Part shown: positions 42,925-52,012 of the stretch, in pieces
Position numbering within the stretch: the stretch's first letter is position 1
How the letters are laid out: the number at the start of each line of letters is the position of its first letter
Source of the DNA: Clostridia bacterium
GTDB lineage: Bacteria; Bacillota; Clostridia; Lachnospirales; Lachnospiraceae
Length of the DNA stretch: 64,000 nt
Assembly: GCA_910575725.1 (NCBI GenBank)
Contig: CAJTFE010000008.1
Span: forward strand, 62,001 to 126,000
Direction: 5' to 3'
Notes under the pieces: generated by a model
The model's database searches: none
Told to the model about the DNA's origin: nothing
Seen by the model: the letters and a program-made list of their open reading frames with translations, nothing else
Translations under genes and position numbers: made by a program

Positions 42925-44235
42925 TCAAAGATTTTTTTCATCCGGCATCCCCTGGTATGCGAGGGTTACCACTGCACGGAACTTTTTTCCTTCCCAGGAG
43001 GTGCGAAGCGTTCCCTCATACTTCTCTGCCGCAGTCCGGACGCTTTTCAGCCCCCAGCCGTGAAGCCCTTCTTCGGTTTTTGAGGTTTTCAGCTCACCGT
43101 CCTCTTCCGTTACCTCCTCAGCGAAAGTATTTTCCACCTTAATCACGAGCATCTGGTGAATCCGCCGGATGGTGAGAGCCGCCTGCCTCCCTCCTGGATC
43201 TGCCACTTTTTTGGCTGCTTCCAATGCATTGTCCAGAAGATTCCCCAGAATTGCGCACAGATCAGCGCTCCGCAGATTGGTATGACGGGGAAATTCTGCC
43301 TGAAGCTCCAGAGCAATGCCCTCCCGGGCGGCCGCCGCTGCCCGGCTGTTCAGCAGATAATCCACGGCCTCATCCCCGGTATAGACGGTTTCTGCCATTT
43401 CCCGGATAGGAGCCTGCAGATCCTCCAGATATCCTTCTGCCTCTTTATAGCGCTTCTGGGAAAGGAGGCGGTAAAGAGCCTCCAGATGGCGGTGCATATC
43501 GTGAAACAGACGGGCATTGGCCCCATAGGACTGATTCAGCGCCTGGTAATCACGTTCCAAAAGTTCCGCCTGTTCCGCCTTAAGACTGGCAAGCTCCTGC
43601 TCTATCCGGTACTGCCGGTTCATATGAAAGACCAGAAGGCCCATCAAAAGCACAAGAGACAGTATAGTCCAGATATCAAGCAGATCCTCCTGGATAAAAA
43701 TGGGCCGCTGCTCAGACAGGGTTATTATCCCAAGGAATCCGGCCAGAACCGGAAAAGACAAAAGCCTAAAATACTCCTGCTCTCTCATCCCTGGCCGCTT
43801 TGCCCCATAGAGAGCCACAAACCCCAGAAAGCAGAAGGCCAGCCAGGCGCCTGCCTGTCCTTCCGGACTGCGTCCATCCAGAAAGACTCCGGTATTTTGC
43901 CATATTCCCAAGGCTGACGAAAGCAAAAACTGCCACAGTGAGAAGGTTATCTCATAAAACACACCCAAAAAAAGGCTCATCCTTATTTCTGTCCCCAGAA
44001 AATAAGCCCCGCAGCCTCCAAGCCAGAGGGCTTCCAGGCAGAGTCTTCCGTAATCCGGCACTGGCAGCAGGAAAAGCAGCGCCCCAATTCCCCCCGCTCC
44101 CAAAGCTCCCAGAAGGATATTTTTCTGTTCCGCCCGGTTCTTTTTCTCCAATACACAGCCTGCCAGAAGAAAATACAGCCAGGTGCGTAAGCTTCCGGTC
44201 AGAAATACGGACAATACAATCATTCCCTGTCTCAT
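42925..44235 (-). CDS. GHKL sensor histidine kinase (AgrC/LytS-like)
   Basis: 436 aa. About six membrane helices in residues 1-210, a coiled linker, then a dimerisation helix with HDMHRHLEAL (phospho-His in the HDxxxH pattern near residue 250), and a GHKL ATPase domain (ILGNLLDNALEAAKK; HGWGLKSVRTAAEKYEG). It senses a signal in the membrane and phosphorylates the adjacent LytTR regulator. Its ATG overlaps the end of the regulator gene by 4 bp, indicating an operon. Confidence 0.9.
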   Translation of the reverse strand: MRQGMIVLSVFLTGSLRTWLYFLLAGCVLEKKNRAEQKNILLGALGAGGIGALLFLLPVPDYGRLCLEALWLGGCGAYFLGTEIRMSLFLGVFYEITFSLWQFLLSSALGIWQNTGVFLDGRSPEGQAGAWLAFCFLGFVALYGAKRPGMREQEYFRLLSFPVLAGFLGIITLSEQRPIFIQEDLLDIWTILSLVLLMGLLVFHMNRQYRIEQELASLKAEQAELLERDYQALNQSYGANARLFHDMHRHLEALYRLLSQKRYKEAEGYLEDLQAPIREMAETVYTGDEAVDYLLNSRAAAAAREGIALELQAEFPRHTNLRSADLCAILGNLLDNALEAAKKVADPGGRQAALTIRRIHQMLVIKVENTFAEEVTEEDGELKTSKTEEGLHGWGLKSVRTAAEKYEGTLRTSWEGKKFRAVVTLAYQGMPDEKNL

Positions 44236-44951
44236 ATGTGCATCCCCCAGTAGGCGTTGATCTGTTCCTTCACACCCTGGAGATGGGAACGGCTGACCGG
44301 AAGACTAGCACCGTTTTCCAGGAAAACCATGCTGTTTTTCACCTGCATCACATGAATAAGGTTCACAATACAGCCCCGATCGATAAAAATAAATTCCTCC
44401 GCTTCCAGCTCATCATAAATCTGCTGGAGGCTGCCGCGCACCTTTGAGATTCCTTTTTCCCAGGTGATACTGACATTTTTCCCGTCGCGCTCGATAAAGT
44501 AAATCTCCCGATAAGGAATTTTCTCCAGGCGGCTGTTTGTCTGGATGGTATAGACCTTGCCGTCCTCAATCAGGAGCAGACGGATCGCATCCTCCAAGGC
44601 TGACATAAGACGCTTTTTTTCGTCGTTTTTCGGAACGTATCGAAAAACAGCCAGCTCATAGGCGTCAATGGCATATTCCACATGGGAGGTGATAAAAATA
44701 ATCTTAACATGGGGCAGGCACGGCCGGAGCTCCTTTGCAAGCTCCATTCCGTTTTTCCCCGGCATTTCAATATCAAGAAGGATCAGATCAAAATGAAAGC
44801 CGTCCTCCACAATATCACAGAACAGGTTATCGCTGTGGGTGTAGACTGCAATCTCCCCCACAGCCCTGCAGTTTGACAAGGCAGCTTCCACGGCCTGTCT
44901 GTGGGCCGCTGCCATCTCCTGTTCGTCATCGCAAATTGCAATCTGCAGCAT
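44232..44951 (-). CDS. LytTR-family response regulator
   Basis: 239 aa. Receiver domain with acidic DDE near the start, phospho-Asp in LILLDIEMPG (about residue 58) and conserved Lys in RYVPKNDEKK. A C-terminal LytTR DNA-binding domain follows (VYTIQTNSRLEKIPYREIYFIE to FIDRGCIVNLIHV). LytTR regulators bind direct repeats upstream of their target. It starts 38 bp from the end of pheT. The pair has the design of quorum or peptide-sensing systems, but no peptide gene was found. Confidence 0.92.
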   Translation of the reverse strand: MLQIAICDDEQEMAAAHRQAVEAALSNCRAVGEIAVYTHSDNLFCDIVEDGFHFDLILLDIEMPGKNGMELAKELRPCLPHVKIIFITSHVEYAIDAYELAVFRYVPKNDEKKRLMSALEDAIRLLLIEDGKVYTIQTNSRLEKIPYREIYFIERDGKNVSITWEKGISKVRGSLQQIYDELEAEEFIFIDRGCIVNLIHVMQVKNSMVFLENGASLPVSRSHLQGVKEQINAYWGMHI

Positions 44952-44989
44952 TCCTTTCCCTCCGGTTCCTGCTATAGAAAAACATCATT

Positions 44990-47410
44990 CTATTGCCGCA
45001 GTTCCGCATCAAGCGCCTCCAGGCCCTTCAGAATCCGCTTCATAGCCGAAGCCACATCTGCTTCCTCCAGGGTCTTATCCTTGGCGCGGAATACGATAGA
45101 GTAAGCCATGGACTTATAGCCCTTCTTAATCTGGGCGCCTTCGTACACATCGAAAAGCTGGCAGCTCTCCAGATAGCTTCCGCCCTTATTTTCAATAATT
45201 TCCTCGATCTGTCCGGCTAAGACGGACTTGGGAATTACCATAGAAATATCACGGTTTACTGCCGGATATTTTGCGATCCCTTCGTATTTCCGGTCAAAGG
45301 TGGCGAAGGGTTCTATGGACGGCATATCAAGAACCGCCACATAGGCTCTTTCTCCAATTCCGTAGGTATCGGCCACGGCAGGATGTACCTCCCCCAGATA
45401 GCCTACGGTCTTGCCGTCGTAGATGATATTCGCCTGACGGCCGGGATGAAGGAAGGGCTTGCCTGCCTTTGGATCGTAAACCTCCTTTTTGTGAAGGCCG
45501 ATTTTGTCAAAGAATTCCTCTACTACGCCCTTCATAGTATAGAAGTCTCCCTCTCCGTACATACCCAGGGTAAACTGCATCCGCTCGTCGGGAAGCCCGG
45601 CCAGGGGAAGCTCTTCTGCCACATAAATATTTCCCAGCTCGTAGAGACGGACATTTTTATTTCTCCGGTTGTAGTTGGTCGCCAGAGAGGTCAGCATCCC
45701 ATTTAGGGAAGTGGTGCGCATAATACTGAAATCCTCTCCCAAGGGATTGGATATGGTAATGGCACGGCGCAGGGGATCTTCCTCCTCAAGCAGCAGCTTG
45801 TCAAAAACCTTGGGGCTCTCAAAGGAATAGGTCATTCCCTGGGAGAAGCCGCAGAACTCTGCGATGTCCCGGGCAGCCGCCTCCACACGAAGCTTAAAGG
45901 GCAGCTTTCCGGTGGTTGCCTCTCCGGTCGGCAGGGTCGTCGGAATGTTGTCATAGCCGTAGAACCGGGCGACCTCCTCCGCCAAGTCTGCCAGGCGAAG
46001 AACATCCTGCCGGAAGGTTGGTACAAGGATTTCTTCGGTTTGTTGGTCATATTCCAGCTCTACCATATGAAGGTAGGAAAGCATCTGCTCCTTCGTGATA
46101 TCCGTACCCAGAAGTGAATTGATCTTCTCTGCATCAAAGGGTACACGGACAGGCTCCTTGATCCCAGTGTATACATCCACCATGCCGTCCACAACCTCAC
46201 CGGCTCCCAGCTCCTCAATCAGCTGGCAGGCACGGTCAATGGCGGCCTGTGCGTTGTTGGGATCCAGACCCTTCTCGAATTTTCCTGAAGCCTCGGTACG
46301 CAGTCCAACTTTCTTTGCGGAAAGGCGGATGTTGACGCCGTCAAAGCAGGCGGCCTCAAAGAGCATGGTTTTTACGTTGTCGGTGATCATGGAATTCTCT
46401 CCGCCCATGATTCCGGCAATACCGATTGCTTTCTCTCCGTCGCAGATCATCAGCACAGAATCGTCCATGGTCCGCTCCTGGCCGTCTAAGGTGACGAATT
46501 TTTCATTTTTTTCTGCACGGCGCACCAGGATCTGATTCCCTGCAATGGTATCCAGATCGTAGGCGTGCATGGGCTGTCCGTATTCCTCCATCACGTAGTT
46601 GGTAATGTCTACGATGTTGTTGATGGGGCGGATTCCGTTTACTGCCAGACGGCGCTGCATCCACTTCGGGGATGGTGCAAGCTTGATGTTTTTTACAACC
46701 CTGGCGCAGTAACGGGGGCAGAGATCTGCGTCCTTTACATCGACCCGGATATAGTCGTTTACATTGCCGCCGGAGCCCTTTACCTTCACCTTTGGGGGAA
46801 TGAAGGGCTTGCGGAAGGTAGCCGCCGCTTCTCTGGCAATGCCGATGACGCTGTAGCAGTCTACCCGGTTGGAGGTAACCTCGTACTCGAAGATCACATC
46901 ATCAAGGCCAAGGGCTTTGATGGCGCTCTCTCCTACCGTCACATCCTGAGGGAAAATGTAGATGCCGTTCTCCGGGGCCTCCGGGAACAGCTCGCGGGTC
47001 TGGCCCAGCTCCTCGATGGAGCACATCATGCCGTTTGACTCTACGCCGCGCAGCTTGCCTTTTTTGATCTTGATGCCCCCCGGCGTCATTTTTCCGTCGT
47101 GGCCGCCTGCCACACGGCCGCCGTCCAGAACTACCGGGACTTTCTGGCCTTCCTCTACGTTGGGGGCGCCTGTTACGATCTGAACCGGAGCTTCCCCTCC
47201 TATATCCACCTGGCATACCACCAGTTTATCTGCGTCCGGATGACGCTCTATTTTTAAAATCTGTCCGATGATAATATGTTCCAGATCCGCATCCAGGGCT
47301 CGATAGCCCTCCACCTTTGTTCCGGAAAGGGTCATTGCATCGGTGTATTCCTGTGCCGTCACGTCCAGATCCGGCACGTATGCTTTAATCCATGATAATG
47401 ATGTATCCAT
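44990..47410 (-). CDS. pheT: Phenylalanine-tRNA ligase beta subunit
   Basis: 806 aa. Charges tRNA-Phe with the alpha subunit as an alpha2-beta2 enzyme. Visible: N-terminal tRNA-binding domain (VDIGGEAPVQIVTGAPNV), B3/B4 editing region, the B5 domain and a C-terminal anticodon-binding FDX-ACB domain (DRDISMVIPK). Start chosen at ATG 47410 (MDTSLSWIKAY), 8 nt from AGGAG; an ATG at 47416 is only 2 nt away. pheS lies upstream on the same strand, separated by a 313-bp gap with tandem family-B repeats, which is unusual for this operon. Confidence 0.96.
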   Translation of the reverse strand: MDTSLSWIKAYVPDLDVTAQEYTDAMTLSGTKVEGYRALDADLEHIIIGQILKIERHPDADKLVVCQVDIGGEAPVQIVTGAPNVEEGQKVPVVLDGGRVAGGHDGKMTPGGIKIKKGKLRGVESNGMMCSIEELGQTRELFPEAPENGIYIFPQDVTVGESAIKALGLDDVIFEYEVTSNRVDCYSVIGIAREAAATFRKPFIPPKVKVKGSGGNVNDYIRVDVKDADLCPRYCARVVKNIKLAPSPKWMQRRLAVNGIRPINNIVDITNYVMEEYGQPMHAYDLDTIAGNQILVRRAEKNEKFVTLDGQERTMDDSVLMICDGEKAIGIAGIMGGENSMITDNVKTMLFEAACFDGVNIRLSAKKVGLRTEASGKFEKGLDPNNAQAAIDRACQLIEELGAGEVVDGMVDVYTGIKEPVRVPFDAEKINSLLGTDITKEQMLSYLHMVELEYDQQTEEILVPTFRQDVLRLADLAEEVARFYGYDNIPTTLPTGEATTGKLPFKLRVEAAARDIAEFCGFSQGMTYSFESPKVFDKLLLEEEDPLRRAITISNPLGEDFSIMRTTSLNGMLTSLATNYNRRNKNVRLYELGNIYVAEELPLAGLPDERMQFTLGMYGEGDFYTMKGVVEEFFDKIGLHKKEVYDPKAGKPFLHPGRQANIIYDGKTVGYLGEVHPAVADTYGIGERAYVAVLDMPSIEPFATFDRKYEGIAKYPAVNRDISMVIPKSVLAGQIEEIIENKGGSYLESCQLFDVYEGAQIKKGYKSMAYSIVFRAKDKTLEEADVASAMKRILKGLEALDAELRQ

Positions 47411-47423
47411 ACTCATATCTCCT

Positions 47424-47700
47424 ATTCCAGTTCCGCAATATCCTTCAAAGTACACTTGTATGAAATCAATTTCCAGCCGCAAAAAACATGCGTCTGTAAA
47501 TCGATTTGTGCACTTTGAGGGATATTGCTGTTTTCAGTTCCGCAATATCCTTCAAAGTACACTTGTATGAAATCAATTTCCAGCCGCAAAAAACATGCGT
47601 CTGTAAATCGATTTGTGCACTTTGAGGGATATTGCTGTTTTCAGTTCCGCAATATCCTTCAAAGTACACGGGTATAAAGGATATTACTATTTAAAGTTCT
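47424..47700 (-). repeat. Repeat family B, tandem copies B2 and B3 plus a collapsed third, between pheS and pheT
   Basis: GTTCCGCAATATCCTTCAAA recurs at 47430, 47537 and 47644, a period of exactly 107 bp. Two units look identical. Each folds with arms TATCCTTCAAAGTACAC and GTGCACTTTGAGGGATA and the conserved core AAATCAATTTCCAGCCGC. The third is truncated, keeping AATATCCTTCAAAGTACACGG and then a short copy of the opposite arm. The repeat ends beside the pheT ribosome-binding site. Confidence 0.9.
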
Positions 47701-47723
47701 ACAATATCTCATGGTACTGCTGC

Positions 47724-48743
47724 TTAAAATTGTCCTAAAAACCGTATATCGTTTTCATACAGGAGCCTCATATCGTCAATCTCGTATTTCAGCAGCGCGA
47801 TGCGCTCCAGCCCTACGCCGAAAGCGAAGCCGGTGTACTGCTCGGGATCGATGCCGCACATCTCCAGTACGTGGGGATGCACCATGCCGCAGCCCAGGAT
47901 CTCGATCCAGCCGCTTCCCTTGCAGAACCGGCAGCCTTTGCCGCCGCATTTGAAGCAGCTTACATCTACCTCGGCGCTTGGCTCCGTAAAGGGGAAGTGA
48001 TGGGGACGGAATTTGGTCTTGGTCTCCGGCCCGAAAAGCTCCTTGGCAAATTCCTCCAAGGTTCCCTTTAGATCTGCAAAGGTGATATTTTTATCTACCA
48101 CCAGGCCCTCGATCTGATGGAAGGAGGGGGAATGCGTGGCATCCACCTCATCGGAACGGAACACCCGCCCCGGGGCGATCATGCGGATGGGAAGCTTTCC
48201 CTGTTCCATCACCCGGGCCTGGCATGGCGAGGTCTGGGTGCGCAGTACGATTTCCTTGTTGATGTAGAAGGTATCCTGCTCATCCTTGGCCGGATGGCCC
48301 TCAGGAATGTTCAATTTTTCAAAGTTGTAGAGATCATACTCAATCTCCGGGCCTTCCACTACCTCGTAGCCCATGCCGATGAAGATACGCTCTACCTCTT
48401 CTAAGGCAATGGTGTTGGGGTGCCGATGGCCGGACTGATTCTTTTTGGCCGGGAGGGTTACATCGATAACCTCGGCTTTCAGCTTTTCTTCCCGGACCAA
48501 AGCCTCCATTTTTTTCTTGGCCTGCTCCAGGACATGCTCGATTTCCTCACGTGTTTCGTTGACCAGCTGGCCTACCTTCGGCCGATCCTCAGGCGCAACG
48601 TCCTTCATGCCTTTCAGAACACTTGTTAATTCCCCTTTTTTTCCGAGAACAGCTACGCGTACATCGTTCAGCATGTTCAAATTTTCCGCTGACTGAATCT
48701 GCACCATGGCATGTTCACGGATTTTCTGCAGCTTCTCCTTCAT
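47724..48743 (-). CDS. pheS: Phenylalanine-tRNA ligase alpha subunit
   Basis: 339 aa, normal length. N-terminal coiled coil (residues 1-85) binds tRNA; the class II catalytic core has motif 2 ([24 protein letters not shown]) and motif 3 ([13 protein letters not shown]). [12 protein letters not shown] forms a zinc-like Cys cluster as in many bacterial PheS. Its 5' region is a T-box leader, so expression should rise when tRNA-Phe is uncharged. Confidence 0.97.
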   Translation of the reverse strand: MKEKLQKIREHAMVQIQSAENLNMLNDVRVAVLGKKGELTSVLKGMKDVAPEDRPKVGQLVNETREEIEHVLEQAKKKMEALVREEKLKAEVIDVTLPAKKNQSGHRHPNTIALEEVERIFIGMGYEVVEGPEIEYDLYNFEKLNIPEGHPAKDEQDTFYINKEIVLRTQTSPCQARVMEQGKLPIRMIAPGRVFRSDEVDATHSPSFHQIEGLVVDKNITFADLKGTLEEFAKELFGPETKTKFRPHHFPFTEPSAEVDVSCFKCGGKGCRFCKGSGWIEILGCGMVHPHVLEMCGIDPEQYTGFAFGVGLERIALLKYEIDDMRLLYENDIRFLGQF

Positions 48744-48779
48744 TTTACTCTCCTTTATTTGTCCATAAAAATACGCAGA

Positions 48780-49038
48780 AATAAAATACGTCCCTAAATA
48801 GGGACGAAATCATTTCCGCGGTACCACCCTGATTCCTGCTTTTTGCAGGCACTCATTCTATACGTAACGTGTACAACCCGTCGCCGCCTACTATCTCCTT
48901 CAGCGGCGCTGCTCCGGTGGGAAATTCAATGATTTTCTGAACTTGGGACTGCTCTCAGCCGGTGACATTCCCTCTCTGTCAGAAGAAGAATCATCTACTT
49001 TGCACCTTCACTGCATTTGATTTTTTCTGCTGGGATTT
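48780..49038 (-). promoter_or_regulatory. T-box leader of pheST
   Basis: The T-box sequence AGGGTGGTACCGCGG is at about 48816-48830 on the - strand. It is followed by the terminator stem CGTCCCTA/TAGGGACG (48789-48806) and a T run. Upstream lie stem-I-like elements including GGCTGAGAG. A UUC triplet at 48921-48923 (in GAATTTCCCACC) is at a plausible specifier position and encodes Phe. Uncharged tRNA-Phe would stabilise the antiterminator and allow transcription of pheS and pheT. Confidence 0.88.
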
Positions 49039-49068
49039 ATTCTATAACAAGTATGGCAGAATTGTCAA
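49039..49068 (-). promoter_or_regulatory. Promoter of the pheST T-box transcript
   Basis: -35 TTGACA (49063-49068) and -10 TAGAAT (49039-49044) at 18 bp on the - strand, just upstream of the T-box stem I region. Confidence 0.6.
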
Positions 49069-49098
49069 GCATTTAATCAAAAGACAGCTGTTTTCCGA

Positions 49099-50340
49099 TC
49101 ACGCAGCGTTTTCCGCCCTTTCCACCGCCTTCCGGAAGAGAAGAAACCCTGTGGCAAACATCACGGCCAGAATTGCTACTCCGGCCCGGGAAGTATCGAA
49201 AAGCTGTGTGGAGATTCCCATCAGCATTGTACCCATAAAAGCCGCGCCCTTGCCGAAGATGTCAAAGAACCCGAAGTACTCCGTCGCTTTTTCCTTGGGC
49301 ACAATCTTCGCAAAATAGGAGCGGGACAGAGACTGGATCGCCCCCTGGAACACAGCCACCCACACGGCTAGAAACCAGAACTCCCAGGTCTTATCCAGCT
49401 GCAGGGCAAACAGCACGACTCCGAAATATCCGATAATCGACACCTGAATCAGCGTCGTGTTTTTCACGCGCTTGGAAAGGAAGCCAAAAAGAACCGAGCA
49501 TGGAAACGCAACCACCTGCGTCAGCAGCAGCGCAAGTAAAAGGTTTGTATCGCTGATCCCCACATCCTTGCCGTAGGAGGTTGCCATATCAATAATTGTA
49601 TACACACCGTCAATATAGAAGAAGAATGCAAGGAGAAAGCACCACACAGAAGGCTTCCTGCGAATCTCCGAAAAGATACCGGCCAGACGCCCGAAGCTGT
49701 CCCTCACCGGATGAAGGGTGCGCTCTACATAATGCTTTTGTTCATAACTTTTCAGAAGCGGCAGCGTCACCAGAAGCCACCAGGCCCCATTGACAAGAAA
49801 GGCTATGGCCATAGCCGTATTTCCGCTGATACCGATGTTCTCCGAAAAAAGCACAAAGACCAGGCTGAAAATAAAGGGAACACAGCTTCCGATGTATCCC
49901 CATGCATAGCCCTGGGCCGAAACTACATCCATCCGTTCATCCGTCGTCACATCTCCCAACATGGCGTCGTAAAAGACAAGACTGGCATTTAAGCCCACCT
50001 TCGCCAGCACATAGACCACCAGAAAGACAAGCCAGGTCTTTGGTACGGCAAGTCCGGCACATCCAAGGACGCCCATCATCATAAAAAAGGTGAATACCGG
50101 CTTTTTAAAGCCCTTGGTATCTGCCAATGCTCCAAGCACAGGGCCCAATACGGCAACAATAATCGTCACAATCGAGGTTGCATAGCTGAAATACGCAGTG
50201 GAATCCGCCGCAGTGATTCCGCTTGTCTTGGCTATATTTTTATAATAGATGGGAATGATGGTGGCAGTCAGAAGCACAAAGGCCGAGTTGCCTACATCAT
50301 AAAGAATCCATTTTTTCTCCAAATTCGTCAATTTATCCAT
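49099..50340 (-). CDS. MFS transporter, UMF1/Atg22-like family
   Basis: 413 aa with 12 predicted membrane helices. The start KKWILYDVGNSAFVLL and the segments PVLGALADTKGFKKP and YFGFFDIFGKGAAF match the UMF1 family (Atg22-like MFS permeases), which in yeast exports amino acids from the vacuole. The bacterial substrate is unknown. No clear operon partner; it is upstream of the pheST leader on the same strand. Confidence 0.85.
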   Translation of the reverse strand: MDKLTNLEKKWILYDVGNSAFVLLTATIIPIYYKNIAKTSGITAADSTAYFSYATSIVTIIVAVLGPVLGALADTKGFKKPVFTFFMMMGVLGCAGLAVPKTWLVFLVVYVLAKVGLNASLVFYDAMLGDVTTDERMDVVSAQGYAWGYIGSCVPFIFSLVFVLFSENIGISGNTAMAIAFLVNGAWWLLVTLPLLKSYEQKHYVERTLHPVRDSFGRLAGIFSEIRRKPSVWCFLLAFFFYIDGVYTIIDMATSYGKDVGISDTNLLLALLLTQVVAFPCSVLFGFLSKRVKNTTLIQVSIIGYFGVVLFALQLDKTWEFWFLAVWVAVFQGAIQSLSRSYFAKIVPKEKATEYFGFFDIFGKGAAFMGTMLMGISTQLFDTSRAGVAILAVMFATGFLLFRKAVERAENAA

Positions 50341-50376
50341 TCTGCACTCCTACTTTTGTTCCAAAGGACACGGACC

Positions 50377-51183
50377 TTACTGCAGCTCGGGCTCTCTCTC
50401 ATAGTCTCTGTCAAGCCGTGGGTTCAGGGCTTCCCCTGCAGCAATCTCATAAATATATTCCTCAATAACCGGAGCCGTCAAGACGACCGCAGCAGAAAGC
50501 CGCTTTTCCAGTTCCAGATTGCTCTCTTCACAGGCAGCTTTCGGTATCCCGTCCATAATCAGGCCGCCAATCTCTCTATCCTGTCCGGCAATCCTGGACA
50601 ATGCCCTCAAAAACAATGCTTTTGCTTTACAGCGGCACTGGAAAAAGCGGATACACCGGCGGAAGCCCTGGATAGATTGGTCAATCTGCCGTGAGGTTAC
50701 CCCGTCGAACATAGAAGCAATGGCTTTCTCCGTGTCATAATCCCTACGCAGGTGGGCCGTGCAATTCTGCCGCACCGGATCCCTGCCGTCCTTTTCCATT
50801 AAAAAACGGTCAAAATCCGTCTCAATCTCTAAATGGCCAAGATGGTGCTTCTCTGCATAGCGGTTGACATAAGGATGGCACTCGCTGTCCAGCATAAAAT
50901 GACAGAGAAAACCGCACAGATATGACAAAAGCACATTGCTTGGCTGCTCCTGGTAATTTTGCCTTCCCTTCTCAAAAAAACCGGAAGCTGACTCCTTGTG
51001 CATCTGTACTCCGAGCTGATTCACCGGATTCTTCCCCACAGGCCGGTAATAAAAGACAAGATCCGGCCCATGAAGCCCCAGAAGATACGCCTCCTTATTC
51101 TCTTTGATCATAGTCCGTATCTCTTTTGGCAGCGCCTGGAAGACCAGCTTGCCGAAATGATAATGTGCATAAGTTGCAGGCAT
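50377..51183 (-). CDS. Zinc-dependent phospholipase C family protein
   Basis: 268 aa. HYHFGKLVF near the start, GLHGPDLVFYY (about residue 36) and LCHFMLDSECHPYV (about residue 91) hold the His and Asp zinc ligands of the Zn_dep_PLPC family. Lacks a clear signal peptide, so it is probably cytoplasmic and not a secreted toxin-like phospholipase. Substrate unknown. Start at 51183. Confidence 0.8.
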   Translation of the reverse strand: MPATYAHYHFGKLVFQALPKEIRTMIKENKEAYLLGLHGPDLVFYYRPVGKNPVNQLGVQMHKESASGFFEKGRQNYQEQPSNVLLSYLCGFLCHFMLDSECHPYVNRYAEKHHLGHLEIETDFDRFLMEKDGRDPVRQNCTAHLRRDYDTEKAIASMFDGVTSRQIDQSIQGFRRCIRFFQCRCKAKALFLRALSRIAGQDREIGGLIMDGIPKAACEESNLELEKRLSAAVVLTAPVIEEYIYEIAAGEALNPRLDRDYEREPELQ

Positions 51184-51431
51184 AATTTTATTCCTATTCC
51201 CACGGCCTGTACCAGCTCTTTGAAGGCCGCAGTCCTTTCTTTCTTATTTGCGAGGCAGTCTTACTCTTTCTTATCCTTCTATAATTTCCTCTTTCTTATT
51301 CTCTCATAAAGGACGGGTTTGTACAAGTAAATTTTTCCACTCTGTCCCTTGGAAAACATCATACCGGGATTCACACTTTCTTTGCTTCTACATAGTATGG
51401 GATTGTAAATAATTATTTTGGAGGATTTCTC

Positions 51432-51680
51432 ATGAGTGATTTGACTGCTACAAACTGTGGATGTGGATGTAATGAAATGGCCGGCGGCAACAACAGCTGC
51501 TGTTCCTGGATCTGGATCCTTCTCCTGCTCTCCTGCTGCGGCGGATGCGGCGGAAACAATGGCTTCTTCGGCGGCAACGGCGGATGCGGAGACAACAGCT
51601 GTCTGTGGATCATCCTGCTTCTGTTCTGCTGCGGCGGCAATGGCGGCTTCTGCGGAAACAATGGCGGATGCGGCTGCTAA
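51432..51680 (+). CDS. Glycine/cysteine-rich small protein with internal repeat
   Basis: 82 aa, 15 Cys. Two similar modules, each a Trp-x-Ile-Leu-Leu-Leu hydrophobic patch (WIWILLLLSCC and LWIILLLFCC) followed by a Gly/Asn/Cys-rich stretch (GGCGGNNGFFGG and GGNGGFCGNNGG). Resembles the uncharacterised high-cysteine, chorion-like small proteins annotated in Lachnospiraceae. Strong ribosome-binding site GGAGGATTTCTC. Terminator after it. No motif of a known bacteriocin leader. Could bind metal or form a surface or spore structure, but nothing shows which. Confidence 0.7.
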   Translation: MSDLTATNCGCGCNEMAGGNNSCCSWIWILLLLSCCGGCGGNNGFFGGNGGCGDNSCLWIILLLFCCGGNGGFCGNNGGCGC

Positions 51681-51692
51681 TCAGCCATCCCG

Positions 51693-51722
51693 AAAGGCCG
51701 GCTCTATGGAGCCGGCCTTTCC
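51693..51722. terminator. Bidirectional terminator shared by two convergent small genes
   Basis: AAAGGCCGGCTC (51693-51704) and GAGCCGGCCTTT (51709-51720), 12 bp perfect around a four-base loop. The stop codon of the - strand gene (51704-51706) lies at the loop. Confidence 0.9.
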
Positions 51723-51865
51723 TTCCCTTTGTCTGTATGGGAAGCCTTGCTTTCCCATGATTCCACATTTGCTGACTTCAGATCCTTTTCCTTCCTTTCT
51801 TTTTGCCGCAGGCACTCTTCGTCCATCTCGTAAATCGTCGTATCATCTATGATCAAACGTCCCAT
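51704..51865 (-). CDS. Small hypothetical protein
   Basis: 53 aa from ATG 51865 (MGRLIIDDTTIYEMDEECL). A strong AGGAGGC lies 5 nt upstream. Charged, soluble and Lys/Glu-rich toward the C-terminus. Similar short 'MGxLIID..YE.DEECL' proteins are found in related bacteria as I recall, but no function is known. The frame also opens further upstream to 51889 without support. Confidence 0.55.
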   Translation of the reverse strand: MGRLIIDDTTIYEMDEECLRQKERKEKDLKSANVESWESKASHTDKGKERPAP

Positions 51866-52012
51866 AAAAGCCTCCTGTTCCGGCTGCATACTGCCTTTTT
51901 TGTTTTTGGATCAGATAACAGCCATTTTTGAATAAAACAACAGATTCACCTTTATGATATTCATATTTTCTATGAGCGTACATATATTGAATAAGAAGAG
52001 GGGGAAATTTCT

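Noticed and set aside
47424..47700. Possible CRISPR-like or spacer array at the pheS-pheT gap
   Set aside because: Units are 107 bp, identical and contiguous, with no unique spacers between short repeats and no cas genes. It is a tandem duplication of a hairpin element.
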